Part shown: piece by piece, positions 1 to 7,025 of the stretch | Position numbering within the stretch: the stretch's first letter is position 1 | Layout of the letters: each line of letters starts with the position of its first letter | Assembly (NCBI GenBank): GCA_028571455.1 | Contig: JAPVVG010000133.1 | Coordinates: 1-37,292 of the forward strand | Direction of reading: 5' to 3' | DNA length: 37,292 nucleotides | DNA from: Desulfobacteraceae bacterium | GTDB taxonomy: Bacteria; Desulfobacterota; Desulfobacteria; Desulfobacterales; ETH-SRB1 | Translations under genes and position numbers: made by a program | Notes under the pieces: model-generated | The model's input: the letters and a program-made list of their open reading frames with translations, nothing else | Database searches by the model: none | Told to the model about the DNA's origin: nothing

Positions 1-2
1 AG

Positions 3-89
3 ATAAAAAGATACCAGGATGAATTGTCTGAATTGCAAAAGGAAATAATTAATATTTTAGGAATATCAGAAAATGAGTACTGGTTATAA
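3..89 (+). CDS. C-terminal tail of an unidentified protein (5' end outside window)
   Basis: A frame is open from the first bases of the window to a TAA at 87-89. It encodes 28 residues ending in ISENEYWL. The peptide is helical and charged (YQDELSELQKEII), resembling the leucine- and glutamate-rich tail of large restriction-modification methylases of the Eco57I type. The match is too short to name, and only the position at the window edge and the clean stop support it. The next gene is on the same strand but about 240 bases away. Confidence 0.3.
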   Translation: MKRYQDELSELQKEIINILGISENEYWL

Positions 90-332
90 ATCCAAATATG
101 AAAAGTCGAGATTTTTGAGATTTTTATGTGCGGAAAGTGGGTTATAATCTTGGTGATTTTGTGACTTTGTAGCTGAAATATTACAAAAAAAGAAAAAATA
201 TCAGTGATGATCAGCGTAGATCGGTGGCTGAATAGTTACATTTTTTCTTTATTTTTATACAAAAGTATTGTATCTACCAGATACAATATCTGCTATAGAT
301 TATGTATATAACAAATACATGTCAGGTGGTTC
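90..332. other. AT-rich intergenic region upstream of the DUF4143 ATPase
   Basis: No gene is seen here. The stretch around 195-232 reads like a fragment of a dispersed intergenic repeat (two GATCAGCGTAGATC-like units). The remainder is A/T-rich and carries the inverted repeat at 266-288 just upstream of the ATPase start. Confidence 0.4.
266..288. promoter_or_regulatory. 10-bp perfect inverted repeat, candidate operator
   Basis: TATTGTATCT and AGATACAATA are separated by ACC, giving a perfect 10-bp dyad 45 bases before the ATPase start codon. A partly matching sequence (shared CAAAAGT, then ATCTACCA, then AGATA) lies upstream of the nucleotidyltransferase gene near 3520-3550. The position suggests a binding site for a regulator, but none is identified. 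It is not followed by a T-run, so a terminator is unlikely. Confidence 0.4.
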
Positions 333-1725
333 ATGGAAATTTCGTTTCAGCTTTTACAGCAACATAACCCATGGTGGTTTCGTGAAGAACTGATACTGGA
401 CGATGAAAAGATAGCAGACTACGAGCGGGAAAGCTATCAGTACATTCCTCCTGTAATGTTTGAGTATCCCGAGGATACAGATGCAATTTTGACGCTTCGG
501 GGGCCGCGGCAAATTGGGAAAAGCACAAGCATGAAGCTGCTTATTCGCAGACTTTTACTTGAATTACGAATACCCAGAAAGCATGTTTTCTATTTTTCAT
601 TAGACAGGATTGAAGATTTTAATCAGCTTTATGAATTGATTGACTGCTATCTTCGAAATATAAGGCCTGGGAACCCACAGCGCCTCTATATTTTTCTCGA
701 TGAGATATCATTTGTGCGAAAGTGGCAGCGAGGAGTAAAAGCGCTGGCAGATGAAGGAAAACTTAAAAATGTAACCCTCCTGCTTACCGGTTCAAATTTG
801 CTTGATATTCGTAAAGGGGCCGAGCGGATGCCTGGTCGAAGAGGAAAGATTTCTAAAATCGATTTTGAACAACTGCCTATGACGTTTGTCGAATTTATAA
901 GTTTGATCGAACCCAAGATTGAATTAACCGATATCGACAGTCTTATATATCACAAAGACCTTCTTTTACGCCGTTTTAAGGAGTATCTGATAACTGGTGG
1001 CTTTCCTCTTTCAGTAAACCTTTTTTTTTCCAGAGGCCACATTTCTTCCTATGTGTATCAGCTTTACTTAAGTTGGATTGAAGGAGACATAGGGCGTGCA
1101 GGCAAGTTAGAGCGGAATCTTTACCAGATAATGTCCAGGATACTGGCACATATATCTACCGGAATTAGCTGGTACAGCCTTAGCAGAGAATCAGGAATAG
1201 CCTCCCATGCCACAGTACAGGAGTATGTTGAGATTCTGGAAAGGATGTATGTGTTACGGTCTGTTCCGTTCATCGATTTATCAAAAAAATTGCCGATGTA
1301 CAGAAAGAATAAAAAGCTCTATTTTCAGGACCCACTGATTTTTTCATTGTTTTTCAGGGAAAAACAGCGGAATAGGAGACAATTTTTTCACGGAATGCCA
1401 AAGATTTTTAAACGATCCTGCGAGTGAATCAAAATTAGTGGAATCGGTCGTGGGAATGCATATTTTCAGATATTATAAGAATTGTTTTTACTGGCAGGGA
1501 CAAAAAGAAATCGATTTTGTTGCCAAAAAGGGTAGCAAGCTGAAATTTTTCGAGGTCAAATATCAGGAGAAGGTCTTTGCCGGAGAGTTTCAATGGTTTA
1601 CAAAAATAAGCTCTAAAAAGGATCATCTGAATGTTATCACAAAACAAGATATTGAGAATCGCAAATCAATATCCTTGCTTCCAGTTCCGATTTTTCTGAT
1701 CCAGCTTGGGCAGGGAAATAAGTAA
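333..1725 (+). pseudogene. DUF4143 / AAA_14 family ATPase, split by a frameshift
   Basis: The first part (333-1427, 364 aa) has a Walker A motif GPRQIGKS at residues 57-64, a Walker B motif YIFLDE ending at E124 and a sensor-like LLTGSN stretch, as in the AAA_14/DUF4143 family of DEXX-box-like ATPases. Its C-terminal DUF4143 half continues in the +1 frame. Reading that frame from about 1402 gives FLNDPASESKLVESVVG and then the usual nuclease-like tail (QKEIDFVAKKG, FFEVKYQEK), ending at 1725. The frame change falls somewhere in 1380-1410. Such genes are common orphan accessory genes with uncertain function. A start at ATG 333 fits an AGGTGG ribosome site 4 bases upstream. Either the gene is recently inactivated or there is a one-base sequencing error. 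Confidence 0.8.
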
Positions 1726-1842
1726 TACTTCAAAAACGCCGGCAGAAATATCTTGACAGAAGCATATTCTATTCTTTTTATAACCATTAGTTAATTTTAG
1801 TTTAAACTATATCTTACAAAAAAATAATTATAGTGTGAAATC

Positions 1843-2007
1843 ATGAAAAGAGATGATTTCCCGGGGCTAAAAGCCTTCTGCGACATGTACCCGGAAACGC
1901 ACACACCATTTCTTATCAACTTGGGCAGGCAGGAACAGGATAAAAAATACAAGCTCATTCTGCCTTATGATCTAAAGATCGTTGGTTCGGCATGGGAATG
2001 GCGCTGA
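1843..2007 (+). pseudogene. Remnant: DUF4143-ATPase-like tail running into a galE-like 3' end
   Basis: A 54-residue frame begins MKRDDFPGLKAFCDMYPE and includes TPFLINLG and LILPYDL. This is the style of the C-terminal nuclease-like end of DUF4143 ATPases, but it differs from the gene just upstream. The last part, IVGSAWEWR followed after the stop by KNPR, resembles the galE end TAWEWHRKHPN found at 3448-3477. The frame therefore looks like two fused scraps rather than a gene. No clear ribosome site is seen. Confidence 0.4.
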
Positions 2008-2072
2008 AAGAATCCGAGAACTCTAACCTGACCCTGAGGACCATGTTTTTTAGGGTAAAATAAATGAAATAG

Positions 2073-2240
2073 GGAATTTTTGTGCTTTCAATAGAAGAGA
2101 CAAGAGAAATAAGCGTTGCGTTAGGGGTGTCGAAACGCACCATAATCAACTGGATAAACCGCCTGATAGACAGGAATATGGTGGAACCAACATCTGAAAA
2201 TCGAAATGATCCAAACTGCAGGTACAGGCTTAGATATTAA
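2073..2240 (+). pseudogene. Winged-helix/HTH C-terminal fragment
   Basis: This short open frame, possibly starting at GTG 2082, encodes LSIEETREISVALGVSKRT followed by IINWINRLIDRNMVE and ends CRYRLRY. The pattern helix, turn, GVSKRTIINWI, then a basic wing is a textbook DNA-binding winged helix. It is similar to the C-terminal HTH of Fic-type or ATPase-linked proteins. No upstream domain remains, so it is most likely the surviving end of a larger gene. A palindromic triple half-site follows the stop directly. Confidence 0.45.
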
Positions 2241-2269
2241 CTGTGCATGCACAGTTCCTGCACAGTTAA
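2237..2269. promoter_or_regulatory. Triple TGCACAGTT half-site palindrome
   Basis: Bases 2239-2256 form an 18-bp perfect palindrome (AACTGTGCATGCACAGTT). A third TGCACAGTT copy follows at 2259-2267, exactly 11 bp from the second. The outer arms (2237-2247 and 2259-2269) are also perfectly complementary. Spacing of one helical turn is typical of a multimeric protein-binding site. There is no T-run, so a simple terminator is less likely. Confidence 0.5.
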
Positions 2270-2327
2270 ACATGAAATGAGACCTTTGAAAAATGCTTCC
2301 GCCAGAGTACCTTGGCGGGCAGACCAT

Positions 2328-2364
2328 CTGGACTCCGGTTTTCACCGGAGTGACGACTTTTTAC
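2328..2364. repeat. Partial MITE-like end (right half)
   Basis: This stretch, with CTGGACTCCGGTTTTCACC and then GGAGTGACGACTTTTTAC, is nearly identical to the right half of the complete element at 12572-12706. The left half is absent here. It abuts the related element beginning at 2378. Confidence 0.6.
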
Positions 2365-2377
2365 AAGATTGTCAATT

Positions 2378-2522
2378 TTGATGGCTTCGTAAAAAGTTAT
2401 ATTCATCCACTATGTCATTTCGACCGAAGGGAGAAATCTTATGTTTTCAGCATGTTGCGCAATAAAGATTTCTCGTTCCACTCGAAATGACAGATTAGAA
2501 AGACTTTTTACGAGGCCATCAA
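2378..2522. repeat. MITE-like element with about 20-bp terminal inverted repeats
   Basis: The ends TTGATGGCTTCGTAAAAAGT and the reverse complement of ACTTTTTACGAGGCCATCAA match at all but one base. Inside lies a second inverted repeat (CATTTCGACCGAAGGGAGAA against the complement of CTCGTTCCACTCGAAATG), so the whole 145 bp can fold as a nested hairpin. There is no coding capacity. The same terminal motif (TCGTAAAAAGT) ends the element at 12572-12706, and a solo copy lies near 27545-27568. Confidence 0.65.
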
Positions 2523-2546
2523 CCATCGCTCATTTAGAATTTTCCC

Positions 2547-2575
2547 TTGACTTGTACCCCTATTGGGGGTACATA
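2547..2575 (+). promoter_or_regulatory. Promoter with embedded palindromic operator for the toxin-antitoxin pair
   Basis: TTGACT (2547-2552) and TACATA (2570-2575) are spaced by 17 bp. Between them GTACCCC-TATTG-GGGGTAC (2554-2572) is a perfect 7-bp-arm inverted repeat. This layout fits autoregulation by the XRE antitoxin. The -10 is only 8 bases before the toxin ATG, so the transcript would be nearly leaderless. Confidence 0.5.
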
Positions 2576-2583
2576 CCAAATAT

Positions 2584-2850
2584 ATGAAATACAATATTGT
2601 CATAAAAAAGAAAGTGGCAAAAGGGTTAAGAAAACTTCCTGTGTGGGTACAAAAGAAAATGGCAATATTGGCCAATGACTTAAAAGATAAGGGTCCGGAA
2701 CAACCAACTTGGCAGAACTACAGCAAACTCAGCCATACAGAATACCATTGTCATCTGGGAACGTCTTGGGTGGCTTGCTGGAAACATCAAAACGAGACAA
2801 CAATTATAGAGGTGTATTATGTTGGCAGTCGTGAAAAAGCCCCATACTAA
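2584..2850 (+). CDS. RelE/HigB-type toxin
   Basis: The 88-residue protein starting at MKYNIVIKKKVAKGLRKLP has the RelE/HigB fold signature: an early basic helix (KKVAKGLRKLPVWVQKKM), a middle YSKLSHTEYHCHLG strand pair and a final strand IIEVYYVGSREKAPY. Members are usually ribosome-dependent mRNA endonucleases. An upstream in-frame TTG would lengthen the protein but would lie inside the operator, so ATG 2584 is preferred. The gene overlaps the downstream XRE antitoxin by 32 bp. Toxin first, antitoxin second is the HigBA order. The gene appears intact. Confidence 0.75.
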   Translation: MKYNIVIKKKVAKGLRKLPVWVQKKMAILANDLKDKGPEQPTWQNYSKLSHTEYHCHLGTSWVACWKHQNETTIIEVYYVGSREKAPY

Positions 2851-3193
2851 GACCACGCTATTCGAGATCAAAGGAAATATCCCGGCTGGAATCATGGAAT
2901 ATCTTCATCGAGAATTTGGACAGAACGTTGAGATCGTTGACGAGAATGAAGAACTTGTAAATATTTTTGATACACACTGGTATAAAGCCATCAAAAAAAC
3001 CATAAATCCAGGAGATACTCTAAGAATTTATCGCCAAAATCTTGGACTAACCCAAACGGAGTTAGGGCAACAACTTGGGAAATTCACACGGCAAAAGATT
3101 TCTGACATGGAAAACAACAAGCGTAGCATTAGTAAAGCTGTTGCCAAAAAACTTAGCAAGATATTTGACGTTCAGGTTGATAGGTTTCTTTAA
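2819..3193 (+). CDS. XRE-family antitoxin with N-terminal extension
   Basis: The 124-residue protein has a C-terminal Cro/C1-type helix-turn-helix (about residues 68-122: LRIYRQNLGLTQTELGQQLG, then FTRQKISDMENNKRSISKAVAKKL). It follows an N-terminal part (FEIKGNIPAGIMEYLHREFG) that would bind the toxin. The start ATG lies inside the toxin reading frame, which couples their translation. It would neutralise the toxin and bind the palindrome at 2554-2572. The stop at 3193 lies only 8 bases before the galE remnant, suggesting the module sits in or next to a disrupted galE. Calling it HigA-like is an inference from gene order. Confidence 0.75.
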   Translation: MLAVVKKPHTKTTLFEIKGNIPAGIMEYLHREFGQNVEIVDENEELVNIFDTHWYKAIKKTINPGDTLRIYRQNLGLTQTELGQQLGKFTRQKISDMENNKRSISKAVAKKLSKIFDVQVDRFL

Positions 3194-3201
3194 CATGCTG
3201 A

Positions 3202-3477
3202 GCAAGCTTGGAAAATCTGGATAAACATCCCAACGGCAAATATAACATGGGAAATGGACAGGGATTTTCGAACCTTGAAGTAGTCAAAACCGTGGAGCTG
3301 GTAACCGGCAGAAAGATCCCTTATGAATTTGCGCCACGCAGGCCGGGAGATCCGGCAGTCCTTATAGCCTCTTCAGATCTGGCTCAACAGGAACTGGGCT
3401 GGAACCCAAAACATCCAAAACTGGAAGATATCGTCTCCACTGCCTGGGAATGGCACCGAAAGCATCCGAATTTTTAA
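3202..3477 (+). pseudogene. galE: UDP-glucose 4-epimerase, C-terminal fragment
   Basis: The frame encodes the last 91 or so residues of a GalE-type short-chain dehydrogenase. Signatures are ENLDKHPNGKYNMGNGQGFS, VTGRKIPYEFAPRRPGDPA and ELGWNPKHPKLEDIV ending TAWEWHRKHPNF, all typical of the end of the roughly 330-residue family. The NAD-binding and catalytic parts are missing and an in-frame TGA at 3199 precedes it, so it cannot be functional. The toxin-antitoxin genes occupy the position of the lost 5' part, and a second scrap of the same 3' end seems to lie at 1975-2020. Confidence 0.85.
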
Positions 3478-3510
3478 TTCTATTCTTTCCGGCCTAATCT
3501 TCTTGTTCTC

Positions 3511-3549
3511 TTGACATTCAAAAGTGTTTTGTAATATCTACCAAGATAT
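3511..3549 (+). promoter_or_regulatory. Possible promoter/operator of the MNT-HEPN pair
   Basis: TTGACA at 3511-3516 is followed after 15 bp by TAATAT (3532-3537). A short dyad ATATCT-ACCA-AGATAT (3534-3549) overlaps the -10. Spacing is slightly short. Its sequence partly matches the region around the inverted repeat at 266-288. Confidence 0.35.
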
Positions 3550-3592
3550 AGAGTAAAGAAGCTTTACTCTATGCAGATAGAGAAAAAGGGCA

Positions 3593-3916
3593 ATGAATAG
3601 ATTAAACAGGGTTGAAGAATCTATTGTTAAAACATTTATACATCTAATAATTACTGATTATCGCAAGGCCATTCAAAAAATAATTCTTTTTGGTTCAAGG
3701 GCAAGAGGAGTTGCACGGCCTAGCTCAGATTATGATCTGCTTATTATAACGAATGAAAAAAGATCCTGTAATAAAAGAGAAACTTTATGGCGAAGCATAT
3801 GAGTTTTTTTGTCCAGCTTGGCTGATATCTCATTGAAAATCACCTCGGAGAGTGACTGGAAAACCATGAAACATCGAAACAGCCATTTTTATAAGATAAT
3901 AAAAAAGAAGGGATAA
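3593..3916 (+). pseudogene. MNT-type nucleotidyltransferase (minimal), two frameshifts
   Basis: Residues 1-57 show the nucleotidyltransferase motif FGSRARGVARPSSDYDLLI (GSRARG plus SDYDLLI with two metal-binding aspartates). The frame then breaks in an A-run near 3757-3761. The next frame gives KDPVIKEKLYGEAYEFF, and a second break at a T-run near 3804-3810 restores the first frame, giving LSSLADISLKITSESDW and ending YKIIKKEG at 3916. The three pieces join into a normal MNT antitoxin of about 108 residues. The HEPN partner starts 4 bases downstream. Both breaks fall in homopolymers, so sequencing error is a fair alternative to true decay. Confidence 0.75.
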
Positions 3917-3920
3917 CCTT

Positions 3921-4337
3921 ATGGACCCAATAGTTATTGAGGAAATTTCTCAAATGATAAGAAAATCAAGACAAAAGATAGAAGCAGCTCGACACTGTCT
4001 GGCTGCTGGAGATATTGATGATGCTGTTTCAAGAGCCTATTATACAGTATTTCATGCAGCAAAAGCTGCCCTTTTGATTGCCGGGATAAATGTTTACACC
4101 CATGATGGTTTAAAACAAATGTTTGGGTTACATCTGGTTAAAAACAATCTTATTGAGAAAGAGTTTGGAAAGATATTGAACAGCTTAAAGGAAGACGGAG
4201 AGAATGGCGATTATGATCTGATCACCTATTTTGATGAAGAAGAGGTGAGGGATTCTATTGAAAAGGCTGATCGATTTATCAAAAGGATTCTTTTGTTTTT
4301 AAAAGAAAGAGGAATTGAAACAGAGGACATACTATGA
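3921..4337 (+). CDS. HEPN-domain protein (partner of MNT nucleotidyltransferase)
   Basis: The 138-residue, fully helical protein carries the HEPN signature R-x6-H (R38 to H45 in RAYYTVFHAAKAALL), which in active members is the RNase centre. The rest has typical features: AARHCLAAGDIDDAVSRAYY, a mid-helix LHLVKNNLIEKEFGKIL and an acidic DYDLITYFDEEEV turn. In MNT/HEPN pairs the nucleotidyltransferase blocks the HEPN RNase by adding AMP at its tyrosine motif. Here Y40 and Y41 lie next to the catalytic centre. The gene is intact and follows the broken MNT gene by 4 bases, so an unrestrained toxin, or a naturally inactive one, is possible. Confidence 0.8.
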   Translation: MDPIVIEEISQMIRKSRQKIEAARHCLAAGDIDDAVSRAYYTVFHAAKAALLIAGINVYTHDGLKQMFGLHLVKNNLIEKEFGKILNSLKEDGENGDYDLITYFDEEEVRDSIEKADRFIKRILLFLKERGIETEDIL

Positions 4338-4832
4338 GCATAAACTTAGAGGTGCGAGGGTGCACTGCAACTCTCTGCACAAGTATTCACAACCAGGCGC
4401 CAATTAAAAACATACTATAGAATATATCTTTAACCCCGTAGCTTCAGTCCCATAGAGCCTACGCCCATGAGGGCAAGTTACGGGGAATGTGCTTGCGGTT
4501 TCAGTTCAAGTTTGGATTTTTAAGATGTGAGCCATTTTACTACCGGCTTTATCTGCCAACAAAAATCCAGAAGATGCTGAAAGACGCAGGGCGAATAAGG
4601 ATACAACTGCTGTAAAAATACAGGCATAAAGGCACAAAGGGGGAACCCCTGGCCTCTGAACTCCCTGGAGTAATCTATAAAATCTATGAAATCTGCGAAA
4701 CCTGCCCGCTATGCCTGAAGACGAGCATAAACCAAGTGGGGGCGTTATATAGCAATGCTGAAGCATCTATAACCACATTAGTGAAAGCTTTGGCAGGCGG
4801 GTCTGTGGATTAAACATTGTCTTGGAGAGCCG
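4338..4832. other. Intergenic region with one folded segment, no gene recognised
   Basis: The segment 4434-4485 can fold: CCCCGTA pairs with TACGGGG, and inside it GCCC-ATGA-GGGC forms a second small stem. The rest contains repetitive phrases (AATCTATAAAATCTATGAAATC near 4673) but no frame that resembles a protein. A minus-strand frame at 4506-4766 has no family features. The strand of any RNA made here is unknown. Confidence 0.35.
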
Positions 4833-6308
4833 ATGGAAGTCAATATTTCTGATTTAACCTGGGATCAGTTCATCTATCCGAGAGGAGGTAAAAGCGAGAA
4901 AACCATTAATGCCTATGTCGAGGCCCTTGCGATCGGAGCTCAATTTCCACCAATCAAGATTCAAAGGGTTTTTAACTATGTAGATGGCAATGAAACAACC
5001 GAGGCGACCATAATTTTAGACGGCATCCACCGCTGGTCTGCGTTTAAGGAAAAGGGAATCAAAGAGATTGCGGCCGTTGAATGGAAGGACAAGCCCCTTG
5101 ATTACGAGAAAAACAAAGTAGCGCTTCTCCTTGAATCCGCTCAATGCAATACCAGCCATGGCGATCGATTAAGCTCAAACGATAAAAAGCGGATCGCCCG
5201 TGATATTGCATCAACAGACCCGGAATGTAAATGTACTGAAGATACGCTTGCAGAAAAACTCGGTGTCAGTCAACAGACCGTCAACGCATGGATCACTGAT
5301 ATCCGTGCCCGGCAAAAAACAAACAGAAACAGCATTATCATCAAGCTCAGCCGCCTTGGATGGTCCCAGGAAAAAATTGCAAAAATAGCGGGGTTAAGCC
5401 AAAACCGCATATCAGAAATTATCGGAAATACCAGTTTCAGTAATATCGATAATTTGCTCTCCCAGGGCCATGACATGGAATACATTGCCAGACATTACCA
5501 CATGGACCTTGCACTCGCCTGGGCCTTAAGATTAGAAGGAAAGACTGATCAGGAAAAATTCAAAGAGCTTGGGTGGGGACTTCGCACATGGGATCAGTGG
5601 AATTTTAACGAATGCGATGAACGATTCGGAGACGACTGGCCCGGGCGGATACCGGCCCAGCTAATTGCGCACACACTGTTCTATTTCACAAAACCCGGCG
5701 ACCTTGTCCTTGATCCAATGGCCGGAGGAGGCGTTGTAACCGACGCATGCCTTCTCTTTGAGCGGAAATGCCAGGCATTTGATCTTGTATCCCGGGATAA
5801 GCGACCGGAGATAGAGTACCACCATTGGGATCCCCAAAAAGGGACATGGCCCGTCACAAAAAAACCGGATCTGATCTTTTTTGATCCACCCTATTACACT
5901 AAAAAAGAGAAAGGATACGAGAAAAAAGCAAATAAGAGCACCCCTTCTATATCATCCTATACAAAGGAGGACTATGAGAGGTTTTTTAAAGATTTCTTCC
6001 TGCTGGCCCATAAAAACGCAAAACCAACAACAATCCTGGCCTTCCTGAATGCCGACTGGCGGAATTTTAAATCCACACCAGCTTCAAAAGAAAAGCCTGA
6101 TAAATCAATCACAATATTTGATTACCACAGGCTTCTATCAAAAACCGGATGGAAAACAACCCATAGAATAGAGTGTCCCCTGTCCTCTGAACGTCTGAGC
6201 GGGAATCACCTGCCTGTGCGGTACACGCAGACAGGGGTACAGAGAATGCAGGACAAACGTATCTTAGGAACTGTTGGAAGAACACTGCTAATCGCAAAAA
6301 GATCATAA
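4833..6308 (+). CDS. ParB/sulfiredoxin-like domain + HTH + DNA methyltransferase fusion
   Basis: This 491-residue protein has three parts. Residues 1-100 resemble a ParB-N/Srx domain with the diagnostic LDGIHRW motif (62-68). Residues 134-155 and 174-196 are two helix-turn-helix segments (LAEKLGVSQQTVNAWI and KIAKIAGLSQNRISEII). Residues 285-490 form an adenine/cytosine-N methyltransferase: VLDPMAGGGVV (292-302) is the S-adenosylmethionine motif and FFDPPYY (349-355) is the catalytic motif. The SAM motif comes before DPPYY. It starts at ATG 4833 after a GGAGAG site. No restriction nuclease is adjacent, so an orphan methyltransferase with its own DNA-targeting module, as seen in phages and integrative elements, is the best reading. 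The ParB-like part may recognise DNA or hydrolyse nucleotides; the sequence does not settle this. Confidence 0.8.
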   Translation: MEVNISDLTWDQFIYPRGGKSEKTINAYVEALAIGAQFPPIKIQRVFNYVDGNETTEATIILDGIHRWSAFKEKGIKEIAAVEWKDKPLDYEKNKVALLLESAQCNTSHGDRLSSNDKKRIARDIASTDPECKCTEDTLAEKLGVSQQTVNAWITDIRARQKTNRNSIIIKLSRLGWSQEKIAKIAGLSQNRISEIIGNTSFSNIDNLLSQGHDMEYIARHYHMDLALAWALRLEGKTDQEKFKELGWGLRTWDQWNFNECDERFGDDWPGRIPAQLIAHTLFYFTKPGDLVLDPMAGGGVVTDACLLFERKCQAFDLVSRDKRPEIEYHHWDPQKGTWPVTKKPDLIFFDPPYYTKKEKGYEKKANKSTPSISSYTKEDYERFFKDFFLLAHKNAKPTTILAFLNADWRNFKSTPASKEKPDKSITIFDYHRLLSKTGWKTTHRIECPLSSERLSGNHLPVRYTQTGVQRMQDKRILGTVGRTLLIAKRS

Positions 6309-6394
6309 TGAAGCAGTGCTCGCTCCTCGGTAACTATAATGACACTTGGAAAGCGAATATATGCCATAAGGTCAGAAGGTAACAACGTCCCCCA

Positions 6395-7025
6395 TTACTC
6401 GCCCTTATCTTTGTTTTCCTTATGGCCGGTTTCGTCGACATTTACTTGTTCCTCCAAAGGCAGACGATATAGCAGTTCACTGTATGGCGCTTCCAGAGAC
6501 TGACTCACCTTCTCGATTACTTTCCGCAAATATCCCCGGGAAACCTTTTCTCCAAGGACGTCTCGGATGAATTTTCTGACATTTCTCGCACCATACCGGA
6601 TACGAACAATGTTCTTCTTTGATTATCGGAATTTCAAGCAGTTCCATTTGCTGGATGATACGAGGAGGCGCTTCAAGTATACTGACTTCGCCATTACATA
6701 CCGGACAAGCGGTTAGTATGTATGGATGAGTCTTGTCGATCTCATCTTCGCTGAAAGGAGGGCGAACATGCCTTTCGTGTCCGGGTTGTCCTCCGATCTT
6801 ACGTTTTCCCCTTTTTTTCATCTTTTTGTTTTTTGGCTTTGTGATGTCATCAGAAGAGGGGCGTTTACTGGAATTGGAAGAGTTCTTTAAAAGTTTGGCA
6901 ATCTTGTTTTCCAAGATATTAATTCTATTTTCAAGAGAGCCTATGGTATCGCAGAATTCACATAGAGTTTTAACCACAACTTCCGGACCGGCATGATATA
7001 TTGCCAAAGCATCATCAGGCAGCAT
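6395..7025 (-). pseudogene. IS66-family transposase (TnpC), N-terminal half, decayed
   Basis: Residues 1-150 show the IS66 TnpC layout: a coiled coil (TIGSLENRINILENKIAKLL), a Ser/Lys-rich linker (NSSNSSKRPSSDD and KKMKKRGKRKIGGQPGHERH) and a zinc-binding zf-IS66 segment (CPVCNGE and CEKCQK). From about 6590 the family continues in another frame as VLGEKVSRGYLRKVIEKVSQSLEAPY and then NVDETGHKENKD, which holds the first catalytic Asp of the DDE triad, before a stop at 6395. About 50 residues between the zinc segment and the core, and the whole 3' half, are missing. The start codon overlaps the end of the DUF4338 gene, so the two were one transcription unit. Confidence 0.8.

Noticed and set aside
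4506-4766. Minus-strand open frame in the intergenic region
   Set aside because: Low-complexity cysteine/leucine-rich reading, no domain, no ribosome site, no family features.
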